From contig NW_027479484.1 in NCBI RefSeq assembly GCF_051014685.1, forward strand, positions 1 through 64,000: a stretch of 64,000 nucleotides of DNA, read 5' to 3'. The notes under the pieces are model-generated. The model ran no database searches. It was not told the DNA's origin and saw nothing but the letters and a program-made list of their open reading frames with translations. This DNA is from Ptiloglossa arizonensis (Eukaryota > Arthropoda > Insecta > Hymenoptera > Colletidae). This document shows, in pieces, positions 12,995-25,900 of the stretch; position 1 is the stretch's first letter, and every line of letters starts with the position of its first letter. A program made the translations under genes and the position numbers.

Positions 12995-13429
12995 GTAATC
13001 GGGCGAGGTTCTACTTTCAGATGCAATTGGAATTTGTGGGTTAGGTCAATCCGTTCGCGAGATATGGGAGTTTGAAGCTAAGAAATGGTTGAGAAGACAA
13101 CAAATCTTTCGCACTTCTGCTGCTCCAAACGCTTAACCAGAATGGCCTAGGGAAAAAATACACATACCGTTGTAATCGGGCGAGTTTCGACTTTCAGATG
13201 CAATAGGAATTTTTGGGTTAGGTCAATCCGTTCGCGAGATATGGGAGTTTGAAGCCAAGAAATGGTTGAGAAGGCAACAAATTTTTCGCAATTCTGCTGC
13301 TCCAAACGCTTAACCAGAATGGCCTAGGGAAAAAATACACATACCGTTGTAATCGGGCGAGTTTCTACTTTCAGATGCAATAGGAATTTTTGGGATAGGT
13401 CAATCCGTTCGCGAGATATGGGAGTTTGA
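12995..13429 (+). repeat. Satellite spacer between the two 5.3-kb copies
   Basis: About two and a half monomers that belong to neither side of the 5.3-kb alignment. They have the CGAGGTTC/CAATTGGAATTTGTGGG and GTTTCGACTTTC variants seen elsewhere in 9-12 kb. Nothing other than satellite is present. Confidence 0.75.
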
Positions 13430-16400
13430 AGCTAAGAAATGGTTGAGAAGGCAAAAAATTTTTCGCAATTCTGATGCTCCAAACGCTTAAACAGAATGGC
13501 CTAGGGAAAAAATACAGATACCGTTATAATCGGGCGAGTTTCTACTTTCAGATGCAACAGGAATTTTTGGGCTAGGTCAATCCGTTCGCGAGATATGGGA
13601 GTTTGAATCCAAGAAATGGTTGAGAAGGCAAAAAATTTTTCGCAATTCTGCTGCTCCAAACGCTTAACCAGAATGGCCAAGGGAAAAAATACACATACCG
13701 CTGTAATCGGGCGAGGTTCTACTTTCAGATGCAATTGGAATTTTTGGGTTAGGTCAAACCGTTCGCGACATATGGGAGTTTGAAGCCAAGAAATGGTTGA
13801 GAAGGCAAAAAATTTTTCGCAATTCTGCTGCTCCAAACGCTTAACCAGAATGGCCTAGGGAAAAAATACACATACCGTTGTAATCGGGCGATTTTCTACT
13901 TTCAGATGCAATAGGAATTTTTGGGTTAGGTCAATCCGATCGCGAGATATGGGAGTATGAAGCTAAGAAATGGTTGAGAAGGCAAAAAATTTTTCGCAAT
14001 TCTGATGCTCCAAACGCTTAAACAGAATGGCCTAGGGAAAAAATACAGATACCGTTATAATCGGGCGAGTTTCTACTTTCAGATGCAACAGGAATTTTTG
14101 GGTTAGGTCAATCCGTTCGCGAGATATGGGAGTTTGAAGCTAAGAAATGGTTGAGAAGACAACAAATCTTTCGCACTTCTGCTGCTCCAAACGCTTAACC
14201 AGAATGGCCTAGGGAAAAAATACACATACCGTTGTAATCGGGCGAGTTTCTACTTTCAGATGCAGTAGGAATTTTTGGGTTAGGTCAATCCGTTCGCGAG
14301 ATATGGGAGTTTGAATCCAAGAAATGGTTGAGAAGGCAAAAAATTTTTCGCAATTCTGCTGCTCCAAACGCTTAACCAGAATGGCCTAGGGAAAAAATAC
14401 ACATACCGCTGTAATCGGGCGAGGTTCTACTTTCAGATGCAATTGGAATTTTTGGGTTAGGTCAATCCGTTCGCGAGATATGGGAGTTTTAAGCCAAGAA
14501 ATGGTTGAGAAGGCAAAAAATTTTTCGCACTTCAGCTGAACCAAACGCTTAACCAGAATGGTCTAGGGAAACAATACACATACCGTTGTAATCGGGCGAG
14601 TTTCTACTTTCAGATGCAATAGGAATTTTTGGGTTAAGTCAACCCGTTCGCGAGATATGGGAGTTTGAAGCCAAGAAATGGTTGAGAAGGCAAACATTTT
14701 TTCGCAATTCTGCTGCTCCAAACGCTTAAACAGAATGGCCTAGGGAAAAAATACAGATACAGTTGTAACCGGGCGAGTTTCTACTTTCATATGCAACAGG
14801 AATTTTTGGGTTAGGTCAATCCATTCGCGAGATATGGGAGTTTGAAGCTAAGAAATGGTTGAGAAGACAACAAATCTTTCGCACTTCTGCTGCTCCAAAC
14901 GCTTAACCAGAATGGCCTAGGGAAAAAATACACATACCGTTGTAATCGGGCGAGTTTCGACTTTCAGATGCAATAGGAATTTTTGGGTTATGTCAATCCG
15001 TTCGCGAGATATGGGAGTTTGAAGCCAAGAAATGGTTGAGAAGGCAACAAATTTTTCGCAATTCTGCTGCTCCAAACGCTTAACCAGAATGGCCTAGGGA
15101 AAAAATACACATACCGCTGTAATCGGGCGTGGTTCTACTTTCAGATGCAATTGGAATTTGTGGGTTAGGTCAATCCGTTCGCGAGATATGGGAGTTTGAA
15201 GCCAAGAAATGGTTGAGAAGGCAAAAAATTTTTCGCAATCCTGCTGCTCCAAACGCTTAAACAGAATGGCCTAGGGAAAAAATACAGATACCGTTGTAAT
15301 CGGGCGAGTTTCTACTTTCAGATGCAACAGGAATTTTTGGGTTAGGTCAATCCGTTCGCGAGATATGGGAGTTTGAAGCTAAGAAATGGTTGAGAAGACA
15401 ACAAATCTTTCGCACTTCTGCTGCTCCAAACGCTTAACCAGAATGGCCTAGGGAAAAAATACACATACCGTTGTAATCGGGCGAGTTTCGACTTTCAGAT
15501 GCAATAGGAATATTTGGGTTAGGTCAATCCGTTCGCGAGATATGGGAGTTTGAAGCCAAGAAATGGTTGAGAAGGCAACAAATTTTTCGCAATTCTGCTG
15601 CTCCAAACGCTTAACCAGAATGGCCTAGGGAAAAAATACACATACTGCTGAAATCGGGCGAGGTTCTACTTTCAGATGCAATTGGAATTTTTGGGTTAGG
15701 TCAATCCGTTCGCGAGATATGGGAGTTTGAAGCCAAGAAATCGTTGAGAAGGCAAAAAATTTTTCGCAATTCTGCTGCTCCAAACGCTTAACCAGAATGG
15801 CCTAGGGAAAAAATACACATACCGTTGTAATCGGGCGAGTTTCTACTTTCAGATGCAATAGGAATTTTTGGGTTAGGTCAATCCGTTCGCGAGATATGGG
15901 AGTTTGAAGCCAAGAAATGGTTGAGAAGGCAAAAAAATTTTTCGCAATTCTGCTGCTCCAAACGCTTAACCAGAATGGCCTAGGGAAAAAATACACATAC
16001 CGTTGTAATCGGGCGAGTTTCGACTTTCAGATGCAATAGGAATTTTTGGGTTAGGTCAATCCGTTCGCGAGATATGGGAGTTTGAAGCCAAGAAATGGTT
16101 GAGAAGGCAACAAATTTTTCGCAATTCTGCTGCTCCAAACGCTTAACCAGAATGGCCTAGGCAAAAAATACACATACCGTTGTAATCGGGCGAGTTTCTA
16201 CTTTCAGATGCAATAGGAATTTTTGGGATAAGTCAATCCGTTCGCGAGATATGGGAGTTTGAAGCCAAGAAATGGTTGAGAAGGCAAAAAATTTTTCGCA
16301 ATTCTGCTGCTCCAAACGCTTAAACAGAATGGCCTAGGGAAAAAATACAGATACCGTTGTAATCGGGCGAGTTTCTACTTTCAGATGCAACAGGAATTTT

Positions 16401-18305
16401 TGGGTTAGGTCAATCCGTTCGCGAGATATGGGAGTTTGAAGCCAAGAAATGGTTGAGAAGGCAAAAAATTTTTCGCAATTCTGCTGCTCCAAACGCTTAA
16501 CCAGAATGGCCTAGGGAAAAAATACACATACCGCTGTAATCGGGCGAGGTTCTACTTTCAGATGCAATTGGAATTTTTGGGTTAGGTCAATCCGTTCGCG
16601 AGATATGGGAGTTTGAAGCCAAGAAATGGTTGAGAAGGCAAAAAATTTTTCGCATTTCAGCTGAACCAAACGCTTAACCAGAATGGTCTAGGGAAACAAT
16701 ACACATACCGTTGTAATCGGGCGAGTTTCTACTTTCAGATGCAATAGGAATTTTTGGGTTAGGTCAACCCGTTCGCGAGATATGGGAGTTTGAAGCCAAG
16801 AAATGGTTGAGAAGGCAAAAAATCTTTCGCACTTCTGCTGCTCCAAACGCTTAACCAGAATGGCCTAGGGAAAAAATACACATACCGTTGTAATCGGGCG
16901 AGTTTCGACTTTCAGATGCAATAGGAATTTTTGGGTTAGGTCAATCCGTTCGCGAGATATGGGAGTTTGAAGCCAAGAAATGGTTGAGAAGGCAACAAAT
17001 TTTTCGCAATTCTGCTGCTCCAAACGCTTAACCAGAATGGCCTAGGGAAAAAATACACATACCGCTGTAATCGGGCGAGGTTCTACTTTCAGATGCAATT
17101 GGAATTTGTGGGTTAGGTCAATCCGTTCGCGAGATATGGGAGTTTGAAGCCAAGAAATGGTTGAGAAGGCAAAAAATTTTTCGCAATCCTGCTGCTCCAA
17201 ACGCTTAAACAGAATGGCCTAGGGAAAAAATACAGATACCGTTGTAATCGGGCGAGTTTCTACTTTCAGATGCAACAGGAATTTTTGGGTTAGGTCAATC
17301 CGTTCGCGAGATATGGGAGTTTGAAGCTAAGAAATGGTTGAGAAGAAAACAAATCTTTCGCACTTCTGCTGCTCCAAACGCTTAACCAGAATGGCCTAGG
17401 GAAAAAATACACATACCGTTGTAATCGGGCGAGTTTCGACTTTCAGATGCAATAGGAATTTTTGGGTTAGGTCAATCCGTTCGCGAGATATGGGAGTTTG
17501 AAGCCAAGAAATGGTTGAGAAGGCAACAAATTTTTCGCAATTCTGCTGCTCCAAACGCTTAACCAGAATGGCCTAGGGAAAAAATACACATACCGCTGAA
17601 ATCGGGCGAGGTTCTACTTTCAGATGCAATTGGAATTTTTGGGTTAGGTCAATCCGTTCGCGAGATATGGGAGTTTGAAGCCAAGAAATCGTTGAGAAGG
17701 CAAAAAATTTTTCGCAACTCTGCTGCTCCAAACGCTTAAACAGAATGGCCTGGGGAAAAAATACAGATACCGTTGTAATCGGGCGAGTTTCTACTTTCAG
17801 ATGCAACAGGAATTTTTGGGTTAGGTCAATCCGTTCGCGAGATATGGGAGTTTGAAGCCAAGAAATGGTTGAGAAGGCAAAAAATTTTTCGCAATTCTGC
17901 TGCTCCAAACGCTTAACCAGAATGTCCTAGGGAAAAAATACACATACCGCTGTAATCGGGCGAGGTTCTACTTTCAGATGCAATTGGAATTTTTGGGTTA
18001 GGTCAATCCGTTCGCGAGATATGGGAGTTTGAAGCCAAGAAATGGTTGAGAAGGCAAAAAATTTTTCGCATTTCAGCTGAACCAAACGCTTAACCAGAAT
18101 GGTCTAGGGAAACAATACACATACCGTTGTAATCGGGCGAGTTTCTACTTTCAGATGCAATAGGAATTTTTGGGTTAGGTCAACCCGTTCGCGAGATATG
18201 GGAGTTTGAAGCCAAGAAATGGTTGAGAAGGCAACAAATTTTTCGCAATTCTGCTGCTCCAAACGCTTAACCAGAATGGCCTAGGGAAAAAATACACATA
18301 CCGCT
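13430..18305 (+). repeat. Copy 2 of the ~5.3-kb duplication
   Basis: This is the partner of 7,750-12,994. By eye it differs at only a few single bases: CAAACATTTTTTCG near 14,693, GTAACCGGG near 14,765, GGAATATTTGGG near 15,509, TAGGCAAAAAATAC near 16,158, plus loss of one whole monomer near 14,400. At 13,561-13,680 one monomer joins GGGCTAGG...GAATCC directly to GGCCAAGGG, which in copy 1 lie one monomer apart; the copy is therefore also shorter there. Similarity stops at about 18,305, where CCGCTGAAATCGGG replaces CCGCTGTAATCGGG. Confidence 0.88.
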
Positions 18306-20339
18306 GAAATCGGGCGAGGTTCTACTTTCAGATGCAATTGGAATTTTTGGGTTAGGTCAATCCGTTCGCGAGATATGGGAGTTTGAAGCCAAGAAATGGT
18401 TGAGAAGGCAAAAAATTTTTCGCATTTCAGCTGAACCAAACGCTTAACCAGAATGGTCTAGGGAAACAATACACATACCGTTGTAATCGGGCGAGTTTCT
18501 ACTTTCAGATGCAACAGGAATTTTTGGGTTAGGTCAACCCGTTCGCGAGATATGGGAGTTTGAAGCCAAGAAATGGTTGAGAAGGCAAAAAATTTTTCGC
18601 AATTCTGCTGCTCCAAACGCTTAAACAGAATGGCCTAGGGAAAAAATACAGATACAGTTGTAATCGGGCGAGTTTCTACTTTCAGATGCAACAGGAATTT
18701 TTGGGTTAGGTCAATCCGTTCGCGAGATATGGGAGTTTGAAGCTAAGGAATGGTTGAGAAGACAACAAATCTTTCGCACTTCTGCTGCTCCAAACGCTTA
18801 ACCAGAATGGCCTAGGGAAAAAATACACATACCGTTGTAATCGGGCGAGTTTCGACTTTCAGATGCAATAGGAATTTTTGGGTTAGGTCAATCCGTTCGC
18901 GAGATATGGGAGTTTGAAGCCAAGAAATGGTTGAGAAGGCAACAAATTTTTCGCAATTCTGCTGCTCCAAACGCTTAACCAGAATGGCCTAGGGAAAAAA
19001 TACACATACCGCTGAAATCGGGCGAGGTTCTACTTTCAGATGCAATTGGAATTTTTGGGTTAGGTCAATCCGTTCGCGAGATATGGGAGTTTGAAGCCAA
19101 GAAATCGTTGAGAAGGCAAAAAATTTTTCGCAATTCTGCTGCTCCAAACGCTTAACCAGAATGGCATAGGGAAAAAATACACATACCGTTGTAATCGGGC
19201 GAGTTTCTACTTTCAGATGCAATAGGAATTTTTGGGTTAGGTCAATCCGTTCGCGAGATATGGGAGTTTGAAGCCAAGAAATGGTTGAGAAGGCAAAAAA
19301 ATTTTTCGCAATTCTGCTGCTCCAAACGCTTAACCAGAATGGCCTAGGGAAAAAATATACATACCGTTGTAATCGGGCGAGTTTCTACTTTCAGATGCAA
19401 TAGGAATTTTTGGGTTAGGTCAATCCGTTCGCGAGATATGGGAGTTTGAAGCCAAGAAATGGTTGAGAAGTCAAAAAATTTTTCGCACTTCTGCTGATCC
19501 AAACGCTTAACCAGAATGGTCTAAGGAAACAATACACATACCGTTGTAATCGGCCGAGTTTCTACTTCCAGATGCAACAGGAATTTTTGGGTTAGGTCAA
19601 CCCGTTCGCGAGATATGGGAGTTTGAAGCCAAGAAATGGTTGAGAAGGCAAAAAATTTTTCGCAATTCTGCTGCTCCAAACGCTTAAACAGAATGGCCTA
19701 GGGAAAAAATACAGATACCGTTGTAATCGGGCGAGTTTCTACTTTCAGATGCAACAGGAATTTTTGTGTTAGGTCAGTCCGTTCGCGAGATATGGGAGTT
19801 TGAAGCTAAGGAATGGTTGAGAAGACAACAAATCTTTCGCACTTCTGCTGCTCCAAACGCTTAACCAGAATGGCCTAGGGAAAAAATACACATACCGTTG
19901 TAATCGGGCGAGTCTCTACTTCCAGACGCTACAGGAATTTTTGGGTTAGGTCAATCCGTTCGCGAGATATGGGAGTTTGAAGCCAAGAAATGGTTGAGAA
20001 GGCAAAAAATTTTTCGCAATTCTGCTGCTCCAAACGCTCAACCAGAATGGCCAAGGGAAAAAATACACATACCGCTGTAATCGGCGAGGTTCTACTTTCA
20101 GATGCAATTGGAATTTTTGGGTTAGTTCAAACCGTTCGCGACATATGGGAGTTTGAAGCCAAGAAATGGTTGAGAAGGCAAAAAATTTTTCGCAATTCTG
20201 CTGCTCCAAACGCTTAACCAGAATGGCCTAGGGAAAAAATACACATACCGTTGTAATCGGGCGAGTTTCTACTTTCAGATGCAATAGGAATTTTTGGGTT
20301 AGGTCAATCCGTTCGCGAGATATGGGAGTTTGAAGCTAA
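18306..20339 (+). repeat. Mosaic satellite block
   Basis: Monomers here combine the variants of the preceding 5.3-kb unit (CATTTCAGCTGAACC with GGTCTAGGGAAAC, GCTAAGGAATGG, CCGCTGAAATCGGG, AAATCGTTGAG) in a new order. Near 19,911-20,150 the CTCTACTTCCAGACGCTAC, CGCTCAACC and GGCCAAGGG series matches the noisy segment at about 3,980-4,210. There is one A7T5 monomer (19,301) and a one-base loss at about 20,083 (ATCGGCGAGG). Confidence 0.7.
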
Positions 20340-21230
20340 GAAATGGTTGAGAAGGCACAAAATTTTTCACAATTCTGATGCTCCAAACGCTTAAACAGAA
20401 TGGCCTAGGGAAAAAATACAGATACCGTTATAATCGGGCGAGTTTCTACTTTCAGATGCAACAGGAATTTTTGGGTTAGGTCAATCCGTTCGCGAGATAT
20501 GGGAGTTTGAATCCAAGAAATGGTTGAGAAGGCGAAAAATTTTTCGCAATTCTGCTGCTCCAAACGCTTAACCAGAATGGCCTAGGGAAAAAATACACAT
20601 ACCGCTGTAATCGGGCGAGGTTCTACTTTCAGATGCAATAGGAATTTTTGGGTTAGGTCAATCCGTTCGCGAGATATGGGAGTTTGAAGCCAAGAAATGG
20701 TTGAGAAGGCAAAAAATTTTTCGCAATTCTGCTGCTCCAAACGCTTAACCAGAATGGCCTAGGGAAAAAATAAACATACCGTTGTAATCGGGCGAGTTTC
20801 TACTTTCAGATGCAACAGGAATTTTTGGGTTAGGTCAATCCGTTCGCGAGATATGGGAGTTTGAATCCAAGAAATGGTTGAGAAGGCAAAAATTTTGTCG
20901 CACTTCTGCTGTTCCAAACGCTTAACCAGAATGGTCTAGGGAAACAATACACATACCGTTGTAATCGGGCGAGTTTCTACTTTCAGATGCAATAGGAATT
21001 TTTGGGTTATGTCAACCCGTTCGCGAGATATGGGAGTTTGAAGCCAAGAAATGGTTGAGAAGGCAAAAAATTTTTCGCAATTCTGCTACTCCAAACGCTT
21101 AAACAGAATGGCCTAGGGAAAAAATACAGATACCGTTGTAATCGGGCGAGTTTCTACTTTCAGATGCAACAGGAATTTTTGGGTTAGGTCAATCCGTTCG
21201 CGAGATATGGGAGTTTGAAGCTAAGAAATG
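20340..21230 (+). repeat. Five-monomer module, left copy of a long-range duplication
   Basis: Rare variants CACAAAATTTTTCACAATTC (20,356), AAATAAACATACC (20,768), CAAAAATTTTGTCGCACTTC (20,885) and GGGTTATGTCAACCC (21,004) recur in the same order at 40,000-40,880. The separation is 19,650 bp, equal to 111 monomers plus the three net indels found between. The middle marker is also seen in the noisy part near 3,780-3,910. Confidence 0.82.
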
Positions 21231-21660
21231 GTTGAGAAGACAACAAATCTTTCGCACTTCTGCTGCTCCGAACGCTTAACCAGAATGGCCTAGGGAAAAA
21301 ATACACATACCGTTGCAATCGGGCGAGTTTCGACTTCCAGATGCAATAGGAATTTTTGGGTTAGGTCAATCCGTTCGCGAGATATGGGAGTTTGAAGCCA
21401 AGAAATGGTTGAGAAGGCAAAAAATTTTTCGCAATTCTGCTGCTCCAAACGCTTAACCAGAATGGCCTAGGGAATAAATACACATACCGTTGTAATCGGG
21501 CGAGTTTCTACTTTCAGATGCAATAGGAGTTTTTGGGTTAGGTCAATCCGTTCGCGAGATATGGGAGTATGAAGCTAAGAAATGTTTGAGAAGGCAAAAA
21601 ATTTTTCGCAATTCTGATGCTCCAAACGCTTAAACAGAATGGCCTAGGGAAAAAATACAG
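21040..21660 (+). repeat. Module also present at 29,730-30,300
   Basis: The series CTGCTACTCC, CTCCGAACGC with GTTGCAATCGGG, GGGAATAAATACAC and AGGAGTTTTTGGG recurs 8,675 bp to the right (49 monomers + 2) and again at about 35,590-36,160. In the right-hand copies the final monomer is itself doubled (30,130 and 30,307). Confidence 0.8.
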
Positions 21661-23189
21661 ATACCGTTGTAATCGGGCGAGTCTCTACTTCCAGACGCTA
21701 CAGGAATTTTTGGGTTAGGTCAATCCGTTCGCGAGATATGGGAGTTTGAAGCCAAGAAATGGTTGAGAAGGCAAAAAATCTTTCGCACTTCTGCTACTCC
21801 AAACGCTTAACCAGAATGGCCTAGGGAAGAAATACACATACCGTTGTAATCGGGCGAGTTTCGACTTTCAGATGCAATAGGAATTTTTGGGTTAGGTCAA
21901 TCCGTTCGCGAGATATGGGAGTTTGAAGCCAAGAAATGGTTGAGAAGGCAAAAAATTTTTCGCAATTCTGCTGCTCCAAACGCTTAACCAGAATGGCCTA
22001 GGGAAAAAATACACATACCGTTGTAATCGGGCGAGTTTCTACTTTGAGATGCAATTGGAATTTGTGGGTTAGGTCAATCCGTTCGCGAGATATGGGAGTT
22101 TGAAGCCAAGAAATGGTTGAGAAGGCAAAAAATTTTTCGCAATCCTGCTGCTCCAAACGCTTAAACAGAATGGCCTAGGGAAAAAATACACATACCGTTG
22201 TAATCGGGCGAGTTTCTACTTTCAGATGCAATAGGAATTTTTGGGATAAGTCAATCCGTTCGCGAGATATGGGAGTTTGAAGCCAAGAAATGGTTGAGAA
22301 GGCAAAAAATTTTTCGCAATCCTGCTGCTCCAAACGCTTAAACAGAATGGCCTAGGGAAAAAATACACATACCGTTGTAATCGGGCGAGTTTCTACTTTC
22401 AGATGCAATAGGAATTTTTGGGATAAGTCAATCCGTTCGCGAGATATGGGAGTTTGAAGCTAAGAAATGGTTGAGAAGACAACAAATCTTTCGCAATTCT
22501 GCTGCTCCAAACGCTTAACCAGAATGGCCTAGGGAAAAAATACACATACCGTTGTAATCGGGCGAGTTTCTACTTTCAGATGCAATAGGAATTTTTGGGT
22601 TAGGTCAATCCGTTCACGAGATATGGGAGTTTGAAGCCAAGAAATGGTTGAGAAGGCAAAAAAATTTTCGCAATCCTGCTGCTCCAAACGCTTAAACAGA
22701 ATGGCCTAGGGAAAAAATACAGATACCGTTGTAATCGGGCGAGTTTCTACTTTCAGATGCAACAGGAATTTTTGGGTTAGGTCAATCCGTTCGCGAGATA
22801 TGGGAGTTTGAAGCTAAGAAATGGTTGAGAAGACACAAAATTTTTCACAATTCTGATGCTCCAAACGCTTAAACAGAATGGCCTAGGGAAAAAATACAGA
22901 TACCGTTATAATCGGGCGAGTTTCTACTTTCAGATGCAACAGGAATTTTTGGGTTAGGTCAATCCGTTCGCGAGATATGGGAGTTTGAATCCAAGAAATG
23001 GTTGAGAAGGCGAAAAATTTTTCCCAATTCTGCTGCTCCAAACGCTTAACCAGAATGGCCTAGGGAAAAAATACACATACCGCTGTAATCGGGCGAGGTT
23101 CTACTTTCAGATGCAATAGGAATTTTTGGGTTAGGTCAATCCGTTCGCGAGATATGGGAGTTTGAAGCCAAGAAATGGTTGAGAAGGCA
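21661..23189 (+). repeat. Satellite block related to 31.3-32.9 kb
   Basis: The order CTACTCC/GGGAAGAAATACAC, CAATTGGAATTTGTGGG, CAATCCTGCTGC and GGGATAAGTC resembles 31,338-32,870. Here the GGGATAAGTC monomer is doubled (22,230 and 22,407) and TTCCCAATTC near 23,021 is private. One C-to-T-type CpG change appears at 22,612 (GTTCACGAG). Confidence 0.7.
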
Positions 23190-24660
23190 AAAAATTTTTC
23201 GCAATTCTGCTGCTCCAAACGCTTAACCAGAATGGCCTAGGGGAAAAATACACATACCGTTGTAATCGGGCGAGTTTCTACTTTCAGATGCAATAGGAAT
23301 TTTTGGGTTAGGTCAATCCGTTCGCGAGATATGGGAGTTTGAAGCCAAGAAATGGTTGAGAAGGCAAAAAATTTTTCGCATTTCAGCTGAACCAAACGCT
23401 TAACCAGAATGGTCTAGGGAAACAATACACATACCGTTGTAATCGGGCGAGTTTCTACTTTCAGATGCAATAGGAATTTTTGGGTTAGGTCAACCCGTTC
23501 GCGAGATATGGGAGTTTGAAGCCAAGAAATGGTTGAGAAGGCAAAAAATTTTTCGCAATTCTGCTGCTCCAAACGCTTAAACAGAATGGCCTAGGGAAAA
23601 AATACAGATACAGTTGTAATCGGGCGAGTTTCTACTTTCAGATGCAACAGGAATTTTTGGGTTAGGTCAATCCGTTCGCGAGATATGGGAGTTTGGAGCT
23701 AAGAAATGGTTGAGAAGACAACAAATCTTTCGCACTTCTGCTGCTCCAAACGCTTAACCAGAATGGCGTAGGGAAAAAATACACATACCGTTGTAATCGA
23801 GCGAGTTTCGACTTTCAGATGCAATAGGAATTTTTGGGTTAGGTCAATCCGTTCGCGAGATATGGGAGTTTGAAGCCAAGAAATGGTTGAGAAGGCAACA
23901 AATTTTTCGCAATTCTGCTGCTCCAAACGCTTAACCAGAATGGCCTAGGGAAAAAATACACATACCGCTGTAATCGGGCGAGGTTCTACTTTCAGATGCA
24001 ATTGGAATTTGTGGGTTAGGTCAATCCGTTCGCGAGATATGGGAGTTTGAAGCCAAGAAATGGTTGAGAAGGCAAACAATTTTTCGCAATCCTGCTGCTC
24101 CAAACGCTTAAACAGAATGGCCTAGGGAAAAAATACAGATACCATTGTAATCGGGCGAGTTTCTACTTTCAGATGCAACAGGAATTTTTGGGTTAGGTCA
24201 ATCCGTTCGCGAGATATGGGAGTTTGAAGCTAAGAAATGGTTGAGAAGACAACAAATCTTTGGCACTTCTGCTGCTCCAAACGCTTAACCAGAGTAGCCT
24301 AGGGAAAAAATACACATACCGTTGTAATCGGGCGAGTTTCGACTTTCAGATGCAATAGGAATTTTTGGGTTAGGTCAATCCGTTCGCGAGATATGGGAGT
24401 TTGAAGCCAAGAAATGGTTGAGAAGGCAACAAATTTTTCGCAATTCTGCTGCTCCAAACGCTTAACCAGAATGGACTAGGGAAAAAATACACATACCGCT
24501 GAAATCGGGCGAGGTTCTACTTTCAGATGCAATTGGAATTTTTGGGTTAGGTCAATCCGTTCGCGAGATATGGGAGTTTGAAGCCAAGAAATCGTTGAGA
24601 AGGCAAAAAATTTTTCGCAATTCTGCTGCTCCAAACGCTTAACCAGAATGGCCTAGGGAA
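23190..24660 (+). repeat. Eight-monomer module, copy 1
   Basis: The run AGGGGAAAAATAC (23,239), CATTTCAGCTGAACC (23,382), CAGATACAGTTG (23,604), GTTTGGAGCTAAG (23,691), GGCGTAGGG (23,765) and TACCATTGTAATC recurs 3,717 bp (21 monomers) to the right at 26,907 and 14,340 bp beyond that at 41,247. Its second half also recurs 1,239 bp (7 monomers) away at 24,740. Confidence 0.85.
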
Positions 24661-24739
24661 AAAATACACATACCGCTGAAATCGGGCGAGGTTCTACTTT
24701 CAGATGCAATTGGAATTTTTGGGTTAGGTCAATCCGTTC

Positions 24740-25900
24740 GCGAGATATGGGAGTTTGAAGCCAAGAAATGGTTGAGAAGGCAAAAAATTTTTCGCAATTC
24801 TGCTGCTCCAAACGCTTAAACAGAATGGCCTAGGGAAAAAATACAGATACAGTTGTAATCGGGCGAGTTTCTACTTTCAGATGCAACAGGAATTTTTGGG
24901 TTAGGTCAATCCGTTCGCGAGATATGGGAGTTTGGAGCTAAGAAATGGTTGAGAAGACAACAAATCTTTCGCACTTCTGCTGCTCCAAACGCTTAACCAG
25001 AATGGCGTAGGGAAAAAATACACATACCGTTGTAATCGAGCGAGTTTCGACTTTCAGGTGCAATTGGAATTTTTGGGTTAGGTCAATCCGTTCGCGAGAT
25101 ATGGGAGTTTGAAGCCAAGAAATGGTTGAGAAGGCAACAAATTTTTCGCAATTCTGCTGCTCCAAACGCTTAACCAGAATGGCCTAGGGAAAAAATACAC
25201 ATACCGCTGTAATCGGGCGAGGTTCTACTTTCAGATGCAATTGGAATTTGTGGGTTAGGTCAATCCGTTCGCGAGATATGGGAGTTTGAAGCCAAGAAAT
25301 GGTTGAGAAGGCAAAAAATTTTTCGCAATCCTGCTGCTCCAAACGCTTAAACAGAATGGCCTAGGGAAAAAATACAGATACCATTGTAATCGGGCGAGTT
25401 TCTACTTTCAGATGCAACAGGAATTTTTGGGCTAGGTCAATCCGTTCGCGAGATATGGGAGTTTGAAGCTAAGAAATGGTTGAGAAGACAACAAATCTTT
25501 CGCACTTCTGCTGCTCCAAACGCTTAACCAGAGTAGCCTAGGGAAAAAATACACATACCGTTGTAATCGGGCGAGTTTCGACTTTCAGATGCAATAGGAA
25601 TTTTTGGGTTAGGTCAATCCGTTCGCGAGATATGGGAGTTTGAAGCCAAGAAATGGTTGAGAAGGCAACAAATTTTTCGCAATTCTGCTACTCCAAACGC
25701 TTAACCAGAATGGACTAGGGAAAAAATACACATACCGCTGAAATCGGGCGAGGTTCTACTTTCAGATGCAATTGGAATTTTTGGGTTAGGTCAATCCGTT
25801 CGCGAGATATGGGAGTTTGAAGCCAAGAAATCGTTGAGAAGGCAAAAAATTTTTCGCAATTCTGCTGCTCCAAACGCTTAACCAGAATGGCCTAGGGAAA
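24740..25900 (+). repeat. Partial module copy, 1,239 bp from the first
   Basis: Starts inside the monomer before CAGATACAGTTG (24,843) and follows the 23.5-24.66-kb order exactly to about 25,900, including the shared rare form CCAGAGTAGCC (24,289 and 25,528). Private changes include CTTTCAGGTGCAATTGG near 25,053 and GGGCTAGG near 25,429. Confidence 0.83.
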
